A stretch of 47,427 bases of DNA from Oscillospiraceae bacterium (GTDB taxonomy: Bacteria; Bacillota; Clostridia; Oscillospirales; Oscillospiraceae): contig JAAWCD010000063.1 in the NCBI GenBank assembly GCA_022793095.1, positions 1-47,427 of the forward strand, read 5' to 3'. Below are positions 40,697 through 47,427 of the stretch, in pieces; positions within the stretch are counted from its first letter, which is position 1, and each line of letters opens with the position of its first letter. Made by a program: the position numbers and the translations under genes. The notes below the pieces were generated by a model. That model was not told the DNA's origin, searched no databases, and saw nothing but the letters and a program-made list of their open reading frames with translations.

Positions 40697-40767
40697 AGTT
40701 TAGGGCCGCCCTTTTCAAAGGGCGGTGGGGTCTGGGGCAAAGCCCCAGCGGGTTTGGGCGAAGCCCA
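40695..40767 (+). repeat. Triple-hairpin repeat, copy 2
   Basis: Nearly identical to 8147-8219: CCGCCCTTT/AAAGGGCGG, CTGGGGC/GCCCCAG, TTGGGC/GCCCAA. It overlaps the last two bases of the flotillin stop codon. The two copies are 32.5 kb apart. Confidence 0.85.
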
Positions 40768-40774
40768 ATCTTAA

Positions 40775-40847
40775 GGAACCGCCGATTAAATCAGCGGTTC
40801 CTTAAAAGCAAGCGGCATTCCCGGTGGTTCGGGAATGCCGCTTCTTC
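40775..40847. terminator. Two terminator hairpins between flotillin and M56 genes
   Basis: AAGGAACCGC/GCGGTTCCTT around a short loop (about 40775-40804), then AAGCGGCATTCCC/GGGAATGCCGCTT (about 40810-40845). The first suits the flotillin transcript, the second the convergent M56 transcript. Confidence 0.75.
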
Positions 40848-40850
40848 GCT

Positions 40851-43478
40851 TTACCGGTCGATGACGGCCTCGAAGTGAATGTCATCCGCTGTGACCGGGT
40901 TGATGACGACGCCGCGCGTCTCACCGGTCTCACCGGTGATGGGATTGACGCGGGTGGCGCTGAGCTGTACCGCCCAGGTGTTGAACAGATCCACCACCTC
41001 GTCCTCTGTCATGGACAGCAGCTGATCCATATCTGTCTCCCACCAGAATTCCTGGATCGAGGCCAGCATTGCGGCAACATAGTTATCCCGCTCCGCCACC
41101 GTTACAGCGGTCTTGCCGCTGATGTGGTAGGAAATGTCATAGTAAAGCTCGCACCAGGCTACCCTCCGTCCGGCAATCACCCGCTGAAATTCCGGCAGAT
41201 TGGCGGAAATGTGAGGGTCTTCCTCGGCCTGTCCGGTGTGGAGGCTCTGAACCAACTTGGCGTTCTCCTGATTGGAGAGAAGGCAGGTGTGGGAGACAAA
41301 CGTCCGCTCGTCCGTGGTCAGCTCCACCCCGTAGTCGTCCCAGAGTACGTCGCACATAATCCGGTCCGCCGCGTCGGAATGCGCCTCGTTCCAATCCAGA
41401 AGCCGCTGGTTGAACTCCTCCAGAGATAAAGTTTCATAGCCGGCGGTCCGCAGGGACAAAATCGAGTCGTAGTCCGCCCGGGTGGCCTGGGGGAACTCCC
41501 GCTGCTCCTCCTGGGGCGCTTGAAGAGGACCGGCTGCGCCCAGAGAGTTCGTGTTGCCGTTCCGGATCCTGGTCCACTCCGCCTGCTCTTCCTCCGTGGC
41601 AAACCGCAGGCCGGTGAGTCTTCCGTCCGTGTAGACGGCATACAGCTCCACCGCGTCCGGGGAATAGCTGCTGTTTCCGCTGTGCTCGGTAATCCAGCCC
41701 TCATGCTCGTCCATGATGCCCCGGACCTCTTTCCCCTGATACCACATGGTCAGGCCGTTGCCGTCAAGGTCCGGATCGTCGAATTTGTAGGTCAGGCCGA
41801 AGCTTACATAGGGGGCTAGAACGCGGTCCCACTGGTCGGAAGATTCCTTGGAGGACGTGGCGTGCAGTTCCGCGTCCGGGTCGTCGGAGAGAGGCTGGAC
41901 AGAATAGCCCGCAAGGGACACACGCAGTTGGTCCGTGCTCAGCTTTTCCGTCAATGCGGCAATTTTTCCGTCCAAAAGCGCGGTCATGCGCTCCTGGGTC
42001 AGAAGCTGTTCTTCCGTGCAGCCATCCAGAAGGGTAAGAAAACCCTGGTCCGCCGCTTGGTGAATCTCCTCGTATTCGCCTACCGTCAAAGTGTCCCGGT
42101 CCAAGAGTTCCAGCGTATAGATATATTCCACCAGCGCCCGTCTGGCACCGAAGGGCTCGCTCAGCTGGTAGCCGCTGAACTGCCGTTGCTGCCACTTCTC
42201 CGCCGTCAGCGGTTCAAAAACGTTGAAAAAGTAATCCCGGAAGGGTTCAAATTCATCCTTCAGCTCCGGGACAAGGGACAGCTGATCATCCGTCTCGTAC
42301 AGGGAAAAGCGGTCAATCATCTCCCGCGTTTCCAGATCGTCCGCCATGAGCCACAGCTTTTCCTGATAGTCCGCCACGGTCATGTCTTTATAGCCCTCAA
42401 TTTGCAGGGAGAGGAGGACTTTCGCGTCTCCCTCCATGAAGGGCCGGTATGGGTCGGCCTCAAAGCTTACCGGCGCTTGGCTGGGCGTCATGTCTTTTTC
42501 GGGCTCCGGCTTAGCTGAGGTGGCGAAGGCCGCCGCCGTGCCCAGCACCAGTGCCGCAGCCAGCAGAAGGCTGACAAAGGTGGTCTTTTTGAGTTTCATA
42601 ATCGCTACAATCCTTTCTTCCAGGGCCTGACGGCTGAAATGACTGCAAAAGGGGAGCATGCCTTTTTGCTCCTCCATGCTGATGAGAGTATGGGCATAAT
42701 CCGCCCGGGAGCTGGCTCCAAAGGAACGAACCACCGCCTCGTCGCAGGCAAGCTCCAAATCCCGGTTGGCCAGGAGGTACATGACCCAGACCAACGGGTT
42801 GAACCAGTGGACGCACAGGGCCAGGGTCAGAAGGCACTTCCAGACAGTGTCCCAGCGCCTGATGTGGGTATACTCGTGCTGAAGGACATAGTTCAGCCGC
42901 AAAAGGTCAGTCCAATCCGTATTCTTTGGCAATAAAATGACAGGGTGGAATAACCCATAGGTGAGCGGCGCGGAAATCCGGTCGGACTGGCGGATGGAAA
43001 TCCGCCGCCGCAGGGGGTGGGCTTCCAGCCATTGGTTCAGAAATTCGTTGTGCAGGGGAAGCGAGGTCTGGAATTCCCGCCAGGCCCGCAGGTAAGCCAG
43101 CAGAAAGAACGTGCCGCAGAGCAGAGCGCCAATCAGCCAGAGCGCCGCCCAGGGTGGGATTTCCGGCAGATGGGCGGATGCCGCTCCAGCCGCTGGGGAG
43201 TTGACAGCAGACGGCGCGAGGGTGCTGGCGGGAGCGGCAGGCGGAGCGGAGGGAATCCAGCCGGCCACCGGTGTGTCCGCGACAGCAGGAGTGCGGGCCA
43301 GCAAGGAATAGACGCTGAACACCGATGGGATGGACAGGGGAATCAGCAGGCGCAGGACCGCCACCGCCCACAGAGCCAGGAAGGTCTTTTTGGGCAGGCG
43401 GTTGAGGGTCAGGGCCCGCAGGACTGTGACGGCCAAAATCAGCACGCCGCCGGAAAGGCTCATTTGCAGAATACTCAT
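40851..43478 (-). CDS. M56 (BlaR1/MecR1-like) membrane metalloprotease with unusual sensor domain
   Basis: The 875-residue product has four membrane helices, a cytoplasmic zinc protease domain with H201-E-Y-T-H205 followed by LELACDEAVV, and an LLLAAALVLGTAAAF helix that leads outside. This is the BlaR1 core, which cleaves a BlaI-type repressor after sensing a signal. The large outer part (about 310-875) lacks the SxxK/STYK penicillin-binding motifs of BlaR1. It contains instead two related blocks (LLSLQIEGYKDMTVADYQEKL and ILSLRTAGYETLSLEEFNQRL). The ligand is thus unlikely to be a beta-lactam. ATG 43478 lies 4 nt after the BlaI-type stop. Confidence 0.9.
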   Translation of the reverse strand: MSILQMSLSGGVLILAVTVLRALTLNRLPKKTFLALWAVAVLRLLIPLSIPSVFSVYSLLARTPAVADTPVAGWIPSAPPAAPASTLAPSAVNSPAAGAASAHLPEIPPWAALWLIGALLCGTFFLLAYLRAWREFQTSLPLHNEFLNQWLEAHPLRRRISIRQSDRISAPLTYGLFHPVILLPKNTDWTDLLRLNYVLQHEYTHIRRWDTVWKCLLTLALCVHWFNPLVWVMYLLANRDLELACDEAVVRSFGASSRADYAHTLISMEEQKGMLPFCSHFSRQALEERIVAIMKLKKTTFVSLLLAAALVLGTAAAFATSAKPEPEKDMTPSQAPVSFEADPYRPFMEGDAKVLLSLQIEGYKDMTVADYQEKLWLMADDLETREMIDRFSLYETDDQLSLVPELKDEFEPFRDYFFNVFEPLTAEKWQQRQFSGYQLSEPFGARRALVEYIYTLELLDRDTLTVGEYEEIHQAADQGFLTLLDGCTEEQLLTQERMTALLDGKIAALTEKLSTDQLRVSLAGYSVQPLSDDPDAELHATSSKESSDQWDRVLAPYVSFGLTYKFDDPDLDGNGLTMWYQGKEVRGIMDEHEGWITEHSGNSSYSPDAVELYAVYTDGRLTGLRFATEEEQAEWTRIRNGNTNSLGAAGPLQAPQEEQREFPQATRADYDSILSLRTAGYETLSLEEFNQRLLDWNEAHSDAADRIMCDVLWDDYGVELTTDERTFVSHTCLLSNQENAKLVQSLHTGQAEEDPHISANLPEFQRVIAGRRVAWCELYYDISYHISGKTAVTVAERDNYVAAMLASIQEFWWETDMDQLLSMTEDEVVDLFNTWAVQLSATRVNPITGETGETRGVVINPVTADDIHFEAVIDR

Positions 43479-43482
43479 GTCC

Positions 43483-43842
43483 TCACTCCAGTTCTCCCAC
43501 AATATCCCGCAGGCGCTGGATTTGCTCAGAGGAGAGCTTTTTCCGGCTCAGCAGGGAGGCGAACAGCTTATCAATCGAGCCGTCGTAGACCTTGTTGACC
43601 AGCTCGTCGGTTTCCGCCTCCTGCACCGCCTCCTTGGCCACCAGCGCCCGGCAGATAAAACGGGGCTCCAGGCGCTCGACCGCGCCCTTCTTAATACAGC
43701 GGTTGATGAGAGTGTAAGTCGTGTTTCGGTTCCATCCCACCTCCTGGCTCAGGATTTCCGCCACCCGCTTGGCAGGGGTATCGCCCTCCCGCCAAAGCAC
43801 ATCCATAACCTTTAATTCCGAATCAAACAGTTTTAGTTCCAT
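43483..43842 (-). CDS. BlaI/MecI/CopY-family transcriptional repressor
   Basis: The 119-residue protein matches the Penicillinase_R family: winged helix with ELKVMDVLWREGDTPAKRVAEIL, NRNTTYTLINRCIKKGAVER, and a C-terminal dimerisation region with LFASLLSRKKLSSEQI containing the usual cleavage-site area. It should bind the adjacent TAC/GTA dyads and repress its own operon until the M56 protease cuts it. ATG 43842 follows AAAGGAGA. The gene is co-transcribed with the M56 gene. Confidence 0.95.
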   Translation of the reverse strand: MELKLFDSELKVMDVLWREGDTPAKRVAEILSQEVGWNRNTTYTLINRCIKKGAVERLEPRFICRALVAKEAVQEAETDELVNKVYDGSIDKLFASLLSRKKLSSEQIQRLRDIVGELE

Positions 43843-43868
43843 TGGCGATGTCTCCTTTCATTTTCGAC

Positions 43869-43939
43869 GACTCCGGTAGTCTGTCTCTGACGTTATACTA
43901 CCACAGTAGTCGACGAATGTCAAGACTACTGTGGTAGTC
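43869..43939 (-). promoter_or_regulatory. BlaI-type operators and promoter
   Basis: On the minus strand, TTGACA (43918-43923) and TAGTAT (43895-43900) are 17 bp apart. Dyads ACTAC-CACA-GTAGT (43897-43910) and GACTAC-TGTG-GTAGTC (43924-43939) cover both promoter boxes; a weaker GACT-CCGGT-AGTC (43869-43881) lies downstream. This matches BlaI/MecI operator architecture and predicts autorepression. Confidence 0.92.
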
Positions 43940-44031
43940 TTTTTGAAAATCATCGGAGGGGGAGCCTTCCGCTCCCGCGCTGCTGCGCTTCTATTCTCCA
44001 GGAAACGACAGCAGAATCCCCAATCTGGGAC

Positions 44032-44060
44032 TTGCAAAATGGCATGGAATATGGCATACT
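44032..44060 (+). promoter_or_regulatory. Possible yhcH-nagB promoter
   Basis: TTGCAA (44032-44037) and CATACT (44055-44060) are 17 bp apart. A perfect AAAACGTTTT palindrome (44075-44084), centred on CG as LacI-type operators are, lies just downstream. Confidence 0.55.
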
Positions 44061-44148
44061 GACAATGTGTCCCGAAAACGTTTTTCAGGCGGCCTGCGCG
44101 GCCCCAGCGGGCAGAGACAGCCCCGAAGGCCCGCCGCAGAATCGGCCG

Positions 44149-44188
44149 CTTGAAGTTCTTTTGCTTCTTTTTGTTCAAGAAAAGAAGG
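44149..44188 (+). repeat. HT element before yhcH
   Basis: Tail CTTGAAGTTCTTTTG, then arms CTTCTTTTTG/CAAGAAAAGAAG, ending 16 nt before the GTG start. Confidence 0.8.
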
Positions 44189-44204
44189 GAGAAGGAGGCT
44201 TATT

Positions 44205-44660
44205 GTGATTTACGATCAGATTGCACACGCGGCGCGGTACAAGGGGATGTTCCATGACCTGGACACAGCCCTGGACTTCCTGGCTTCCACCGATTTGAAC
44301 GCCCTGCCTCTGGGCAGAACCGATATCGACGGCGACCGGGTGTTCATCAACGTGATGGAGGCCGTCACCCAACCGTCGGAAGACGGCCTGTTTGAATGGC
44401 ATGAGGACTATCTGGACATCCAGATCGACCTGATCGGCCACGAGGCGGTAGAAACCACCTTTTCCCCCGGCGAAATCGTCCGGCCCTATGCCCCTGACGT
44501 GGGTCAGTGCAAAGGGACGGCCAGCGCTTGTGTGACCTTGGGCGGCGGCACTTTTACTATCTGTATGGCGCGGGAGCTCCACAAGCCCGGTGTGGCGGTG
44601 GACGGCGTGCCCGCGCCCATCAAAAAGTGCGTTGTTAAGGTACATACCCCAGACCGGTAA
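44205..44660 (+). CDS. YhcH/YjgK/YiaL-family protein (sugar anomerase-like)
   Basis: The 151-residue protein has the cupin-like YhcH fold signs: EWHEDYLDIQIDLIGHEAVE with conserved His/Glu and HKPGVAVDGVPAPIKKCVVKV with the C-terminal Lys. YhcH proteins accompany sialic-acid or amino-sugar operons and probably act as anomerases. Here it lies 39 nt before nagB, in keeping with that role. The start is GTG 44205 after GGAGAAGGAGG. Confidence 0.9.
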   Translation: MIYDQIAHAARYKGMFHDLDTALDFLASTDLNALPLGRTDIDGDRVFINVMEAVTQPSEDGLFEWHEDYLDIQIDLIGHEAVETTFSPGEIVRPYAPDVGQCKGTASACVTLGGGTFTICMARELHKPGVAVDGVPAPIKKCVVKVHTPDR

Positions 44661-44699
44661 GAAGTTGTTTCCGCATTTTAAAAAGGAGGATTCGATTCA

Positions 44700-45425
44700 A
44701 TGAACATCATTTCCGTCAAAGACTATGACGCCCTGGGCGTCCAGGCCGCCAAGCTGATTGCCGCTCAGGTGATTCAGAAGCCTGACTGTGTGCTGGGCCT
44801 CGCCACCGGCTCCTCTCCAATCAGCACCTATCAGGCGCTGATTGAGTGGTATAATAAGGGACTGCTGGACTTCTCCAAGGTCCGCACCGTCAACCTGGAC
44901 GAGTACCGGGGCCTTCAGCCCACCCATGACCAGAGCTACGCCTATTTCATGCGGGACAACCTGTTTGACCACATCAACATCGACAAGGCCAACACCAACA
45001 TTCCCGACGGCACCAACCCTGATGCGGAGGCCGAGGCCGCCCGCTACGAGGCGGTCATCGCGGGCCTGGGCGGCATTGACCTCCAGCTGCTGGGTCTGGG
45101 CTTCAACGGCCACATCGGCTTCAACGAGCCCGCGCCGGAGTTCCCGGTTACCACCCACTGTGTGGACCTGACCGACAGCACCATCCAGGCCAACAAACGG
45201 TTCTTTGCCTCTGCCGGCGACGTGCCCCGCCAGGCCTACACCATGGGTATCCGTGCCATCATGCAGGCCCGCCGGGTGGTCATGGTGGTCAGCGGCGGCG
45301 GCAAGGCCGGCATCATCAAGGAGGCCTTCACCGGCCCTGTCACACCCCAGGTTCCGGCGTCTATCCTTCAGCTGCATCCCAACTTCACCCTGGTGGCCGA
45401 CGAGGCTGCCCTGGCCGAACTGTAA
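44700..45425 (+). CDS. nagB: Glucosamine-6-phosphate deaminase
   Basis: The 241-residue enzyme converts glucosamine-6-phosphate into fructose-6-phosphate and ammonia. NagB marks are TGSSPISTYQ (phosphate loop), VNLDEYRGL (with the catalytic Asp) and LGLGFNGHIGFNEP (Asp-less loop with the His/Glu pair). Length suits the short Firmicute form. AAAAGGAGG lies before ATG 44700. With nagA downstream and YhcH upstream it completes an amino-sugar catabolic set. Confidence 0.96.
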   Translation: MNIISVKDYDALGVQAAKLIAAQVIQKPDCVLGLATGSSPISTYQALIEWYNKGLLDFSKVRTVNLDEYRGLQPTHDQSYAYFMRDNLFDHINIDKANTNIPDGTNPDAEAEAARYEAVIAGLGGIDLQLLGLGFNGHIGFNEPAPEFPVTTHCVDLTDSTIQANKRFFASAGDVPRQAYTMGIRAIMQARRVVMVVSGGGKAGIIKEAFTGPVTPQVPASILQLHPNFTLVADEAALAEL

Positions 45426-45435
45426 GCTGTTGTTC

Positions 45436-45480
45436 ATTCTTTTTCTTGAAAGAAAAAGAATCAAAAAGAACTTCAAGCGG
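45436..45480 (-). repeat. HT element, 3' copy of nagB
   Basis: Hairpin ATTCTTTTTCTT/AAGAAAAAGAAT then tail CAAAAAGAACTTCAAGCGG, 10 nt after the nagB stop. It pairs tail-to-tail with 45681-45728. Confidence 0.85.
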
Positions 45481-45517
45481 CGTGGGTTTTTCGGATTTGC
45501 AGAGACTTCGGTCTTAG

Positions 45518-45675
45518 AGCCTGTTCAAAATCTCTTGGCACACCGTCTGAACCGGCCGTTTTCTGTCCTGTTGCGTCAAACATGCTCGGAATATATCCAG
45601 TATTCCTGCGCTTTTTTCCTTGCCGGACGAAAAAATTCCGGCCCATCCAGCGCACCCGGAGATTTTAAACAGGCT
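45518..45675. mobile_element. 158-bp inverted-repeat element (MITE-like) inside an HT pair
   Basis: AGCCTGTTCAAAATCTC (45518-45534) and GAGATTTTAAACAGGCT (45659-45675) are 17-bp inverted ends with one mismatch. The element lacks a gene and is flanked by TTAG-like sequence on both sides, a possible target duplication. It lies between the two tails of an HT pair, as expected for a later insertion. Confidence 0.7.
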
Positions 45676-45680
45676 TTTAG

Positions 45681-45728
45681 CGTTTAAAGTTCTTTTTTGC
45701 TTCTTTTTTCTTTCAAGAAAAAAGAAGA
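45681..45728 (+). repeat. HT element before nagA
   Basis: Tail CGTTTAAAGTTCTTTTTTG, then arms CTTCTTTTTTCTT/AAGAAAAAAGAAG, ending 16 nt before ATG 45745. Confidence 0.87.
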
Positions 45729-45744
45729 AGAAAGGTGTAATGAT

Positions 45745-46857
45745 ATGCGTATTACCAATGTGAAGGTCTTCCGGCCCAACGGCTTTTTCAAGCCCGGAGA
45801 AATTGCGATTGAGAACGGTGTCTTTGCCGCCCATTCAGAGGGCGCCTTTCTGGACGGCGAGGGCTGTTATGCCATTCCCGGCCTGGTAGACGTCCACTTC
45901 CATGGCTGTGTGGGCCATGACTTCTGTGACGGCACCAACGAGGCCATTTCTGCCATTGCCCGGTACGAGGCCAAGAGCGGCGTCACCGCTATTTGTCCCG
46001 CTACCATGACCTATTCTGAGGAAATCCTGGGCGGGATCTGCGACGCTGCGGCCGCTTTCCGGCCTGAGGAGGACATGGCCGAGCTGGTGGGCATCAATAT
46101 GGAGGGGCCCTTTATTGCCCCGTCCAAAAAGGGCGCTCAGAACCCGGCCTACCTCCAGCTGCCCAATGTGGAGATGTTCCGCCGTCTGAATCAGCGGTCC
46201 GGCGGTCTGGTGAAGCTGCTGGACCTGGCGCCGGAGCTGGAGGGGGCCATGGAGGCCATTGCAGAGCTGAAGGACGAGGTTCGCATCTCGCTGGCCCACA
46301 CGGATGCCGGCTACGAGACTGCCATGAAGGCATTCCAGACGGGCGCCAAGCACGTCACCCACCTGTACAACGCCATGAACGGGCTGTCTCACCGGAAGCC
46401 CGGCCTGGTGGGTGCTGCCTTTGACGGCGCGGAGAGCGCGGAGCTCATCTGCGACGGCGTCCACATCCATCCTGCCGTCGTCCGCACCACCTTCCGGGTG
46501 ATGGGGGCGGACCGGATGATTCTCATTTCCGACAGCATGATGGCCACCGGCCTGGACGACGGGGATTATTCTCTGGGCGGACAAGCGGTGAAGGTGGTGG
46601 GCAATCTGGCCACCCTGGCCGACGGCACCATTGCCGGGTCTGCCACCAACCTGATGAACTGCATGCGGACGGCGGTGCTCAAGATGGGCATCCCCTTCGG
46701 CATCGCGGTCAAGGCGGCTACGGTCAACCCAGCCAAAGCCATTGGCGTGTACGACAAGCACGGTTCTATTGATGTGGGCAAGTCTGCCGATCTGGTCCTG
46801 ATGGACAAGGACCTGAACGTCAAGCAGGTAATTCTGCGGGGCAAGCCCCTCCTATAA
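45745..46857 (+). CDS. nagA: N-acetylglucosamine-6-phosphate deacetylase
   Basis: The 370-residue amidohydrolase removes acetate from GlcNAc-6-P and feeds NagB. Motifs: PGLVDVHFHGCVGHDF (metal HxH), MEGPFIA (metal Glu), a later SLAHTDAGY and HLYNAMN (metal His) and LISDSMMATG (catalytic Asp). ATG 45745 follows AAAGGTG; the longer in-frame form begins inside the HT element and is rejected. It is separated from nagB by 319 bp of repeats and could depend on read-through. Confidence 0.96.
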   Translation: MRITNVKVFRPNGFFKPGEIAIENGVFAAHSEGAFLDGEGCYAIPGLVDVHFHGCVGHDFCDGTNEAISAIARYEAKSGVTAICPATMTYSEEILGGICDAAAAFRPEEDMAELVGINMEGPFIAPSKKGAQNPAYLQLPNVEMFRRLNQRSGGLVKLLDLAPELEGAMEAIAELKDEVRISLAHTDAGYETAMKAFQTGAKHVTHLYNAMNGLSHRKPGLVGAAFDGAESAELICDGVHIHPAVVRTTFRVMGADRMILISDSMMATGLDDGDYSLGGQAVKVVGNLATLADGTIAGSATNLMNCMRTAVLKMGIPFGIAVKAATVNPAKAIGVYDKHGSIDVGKSADLVLMDKDLNVKQVILRGKPLL

Positions 46858-46877
46858 GGAGCGGCGGAAGGGCTACA

Positions 46878-46901
46878 CCGGCGCGGCATGCGCCGCGCCG
46901 G
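46878..46901 (+). terminator. GC-rich hairpin behind nagA
   Basis: CCGGCGCGGC/GCCGCGCCGG with a 4-nt loop, 21 nt after the stop. No T-run is present, so termination is uncertain. The rest of the gap to 46985 shows only an AT-rich stretch. Confidence 0.5.
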
Positions 46902-46985
46902 CTGGCGCTTGGAAAAGGGGATATCATCAGGGATAGACGGGCAGAAAAGAAAGACAGAAAAAATAAAGAAAATGAAAAATAGCTG

Positions 46986-47014
46986 TTGACAAATGGAATG
47001 AGTTGTCGTATAAT
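46986..47014 (+). promoter_or_regulatory. Promoter of the tRNA cluster
   Basis: Perfect TTGACA (46986-46991) and TATAAT (47009-47014) with a 17-bp spacer, about 33 nt before the first tRNA. Confidence 0.93.
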
Positions 47015-47047
47015 AGCTCTTGCCTCGTTTGAGTGCGTGCATGGTAT

Positions 47048-47124
47048 GGCGGCATAGCTCAGTTGGCTAGAGCATTCGGTTCATACCCGAAGTGTCACTG
47101 GTTCAAATCCAGTTGCCGCTACCA
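47048..47124 (+). tRNA. tRNA-Met (anticodon CAT, elongator type)
   Basis: GGCGGCA/TGCCGCT acceptor, anticodon stem TTCGG/CCGAA with loop TTCATAC, T arm ACTGG/CCAGT and encoded CCA. The first acceptor pair rules out the usual initiator form; tRNA-Ile2(CAT) is less likely. Confidence 0.88.
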
Positions 47125-47148
47125 CGACTTCTGAAAGGGAGTCAGCTT

Positions 47149-47223
47149 GGCGCGTTGGTCAAGCGGCTAAGACACCGCCCTTTCACGGCGGTAACACGGG
47201 TTCGATTCCCGTACGCGTCACCA
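47149..47223 (+). tRNA. tRNA-Glu (anticodon TTC)
   Basis: GGCGCGT/ACGCGTC acceptor, anticodon stem CCGCC/GGCGG with loop CTTTCAC, T arm CGGG/CCCG and encoded CCA. Confidence 0.95.
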
Positions 47224-47247
47224 GGACGGGAGGAATCGCTCCCGTCC
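47224..47247 (+). other. Spacer hairpin between tRNA-Glu and tRNA-Val
   Basis: GGACGGGAG pairs with CTCCCGTCC around a 6-nt loop, without a T-run. It may guide tRNA processing rather than end transcription. Confidence 0.55.
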
Positions 47248-47251
47248 ATAT

Positions 47252-47328
47252 GGAGGCTTAGCTCAGCTGGTTAGAGCGCCTGCTTCACACGCAGGAGGTC
47301 ACTGGTTCGAGTCCAGCAGTCTCCACCA
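47252..47328 (+). tRNA. tRNA-Val (anticodon CAC)
   Basis: GGAGGCT/AGTCTCC acceptor, anticodon stem CCTGC/GCAGG with loop TTCACAC, T arm ACTGG/CCAGC and encoded CCA. Confidence 0.94.
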
Positions 47329-47385
47329 GACGTTAGGTATACGAACACCATTACCAAAGCCAGTTTGGCGGTGTACGGAACCTGG

Positions 47386-47424
47386 TTCGCCCTCGTAGTC
47401 AACACAGACGACTACGAGGGCGAA
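47386..47424 (+). terminator. Long hairpin at the window end
   Basis: TTCGCCCTCGTAGTC (47386-47400) and GACTACGAGGGCGAA (47410-47424) form a perfect 15-bp stem with a 9-nt loop. It may terminate the tRNA cluster; the window ends before a T-run can be seen. Confidence 0.55.
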
Positions 47425-47427
47425 TTC

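Noticed and set aside
40851-43842. Beta-lactam resistance regulator bla/mec
   Set aside because: The outer region lacks the SxxK and KTG motifs of a penicillin sensor and no beta-lactamase or PBP2a gene is near.
1-47427. CRISPR array
   Set aside because: No regularly spaced identical repeats with unique spacers and no cas genes were seen; the HT copies are dispersed and palindromic.

Overview
The window looks like chromosomal DNA of a GC-rich, low-spore-type Clostridia, most like Oscillospiraceae (Flavonifractor, Oscillibacter or Lawsonibacter type). The reasons are a Gram-positive PolC replicase, a tyrosine T-box, a ZTP riboswitch before formate-THF ligase, HrcA/CIRCE control of htpG, DUF951 and DUF3343 genes, a TRAP transporter and an anaerobe-type CoA-transferase. 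The genus is an inference from gene content; I could not search databases.

Layout. 1-560: the end of an integrated element (probable tyrosine-integrase C-terminus, short direct repeats, hairpin) next to an intact tRNA-Arg(CCT) and two decayed tRNA-Arg-like pieces. 560-5,740: typA, htpG and a sugar-epimerase-like gene. 5,740-8,300: a small unknown gene, a HIT protein and a solitary tyrosine integrase. 8,300-11,990 (minus strand): fhs with its riboswitch leader, then a DUF3343/cysteine-desulfurase pair. 11,990-16,380 (minus): DHHW/MBOAT surface-acylation pair and T-box-controlled tyrS. 16,380-20,600 (plus): rpmG-secE-nusG-rplK-rplA and rplJ-rplL with an L10 leader, ending in a terminator instead of rpoB. 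20,600-26,200: DUF2284 protein, TRAP transporter dctQMP, uracil-DNA glycosylase, nitroreductase. 26,400-32,060: polC and an M50-like protease. 32,120-33,900: sigma/anti-sigma pair. 34,050-37,700: CoA-transferase, DUF951, radical SAM, secreted NPCBM-like protein. 37,900-40,770: a RelB-headed helical protein with a flotillin. 40,850-43,940: a BlaI/M56 regulatory pair with operators. 44,000-46,860: yhcH-nagB-nagA amino-sugar catabolism. 47,048-47,328: tRNA-Met, tRNA-Glu, tRNA-Val.

The most unusual feature is a dispersed repeat, here called the HT element (hairpin plus tail). It has a tail close to GTTTAAAGTTCTTTTTG followed by an AT-rich hairpin with arms like CTTCTTTTTCTT / AAGAAAAAGAAG. I count about 18 copies in 47 kb. 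In front of genes the hairpin always faces the start codon, usually 15-35 nt before it; behind genes the orientation flips. Several intergenic gaps hold a tail-to-tail pair of about 115 bp. One such pair sits inside the fhs riboswitch leader, and another has been split by a second, 158-bp inverted-repeat element. A separate 73-bp triple-hairpin repeat follows the integrase and the flotillin genes.

The other candidate for an undescribed system is the two-gene unit at 37,998-40,696: a RelB/DinJ-type DNA-binding head fused to a helical body of about 300 residues, with an inverted-repeat operator on its promoter, followed by a flotillin. No cognate RelE-type toxin is visible nearby.
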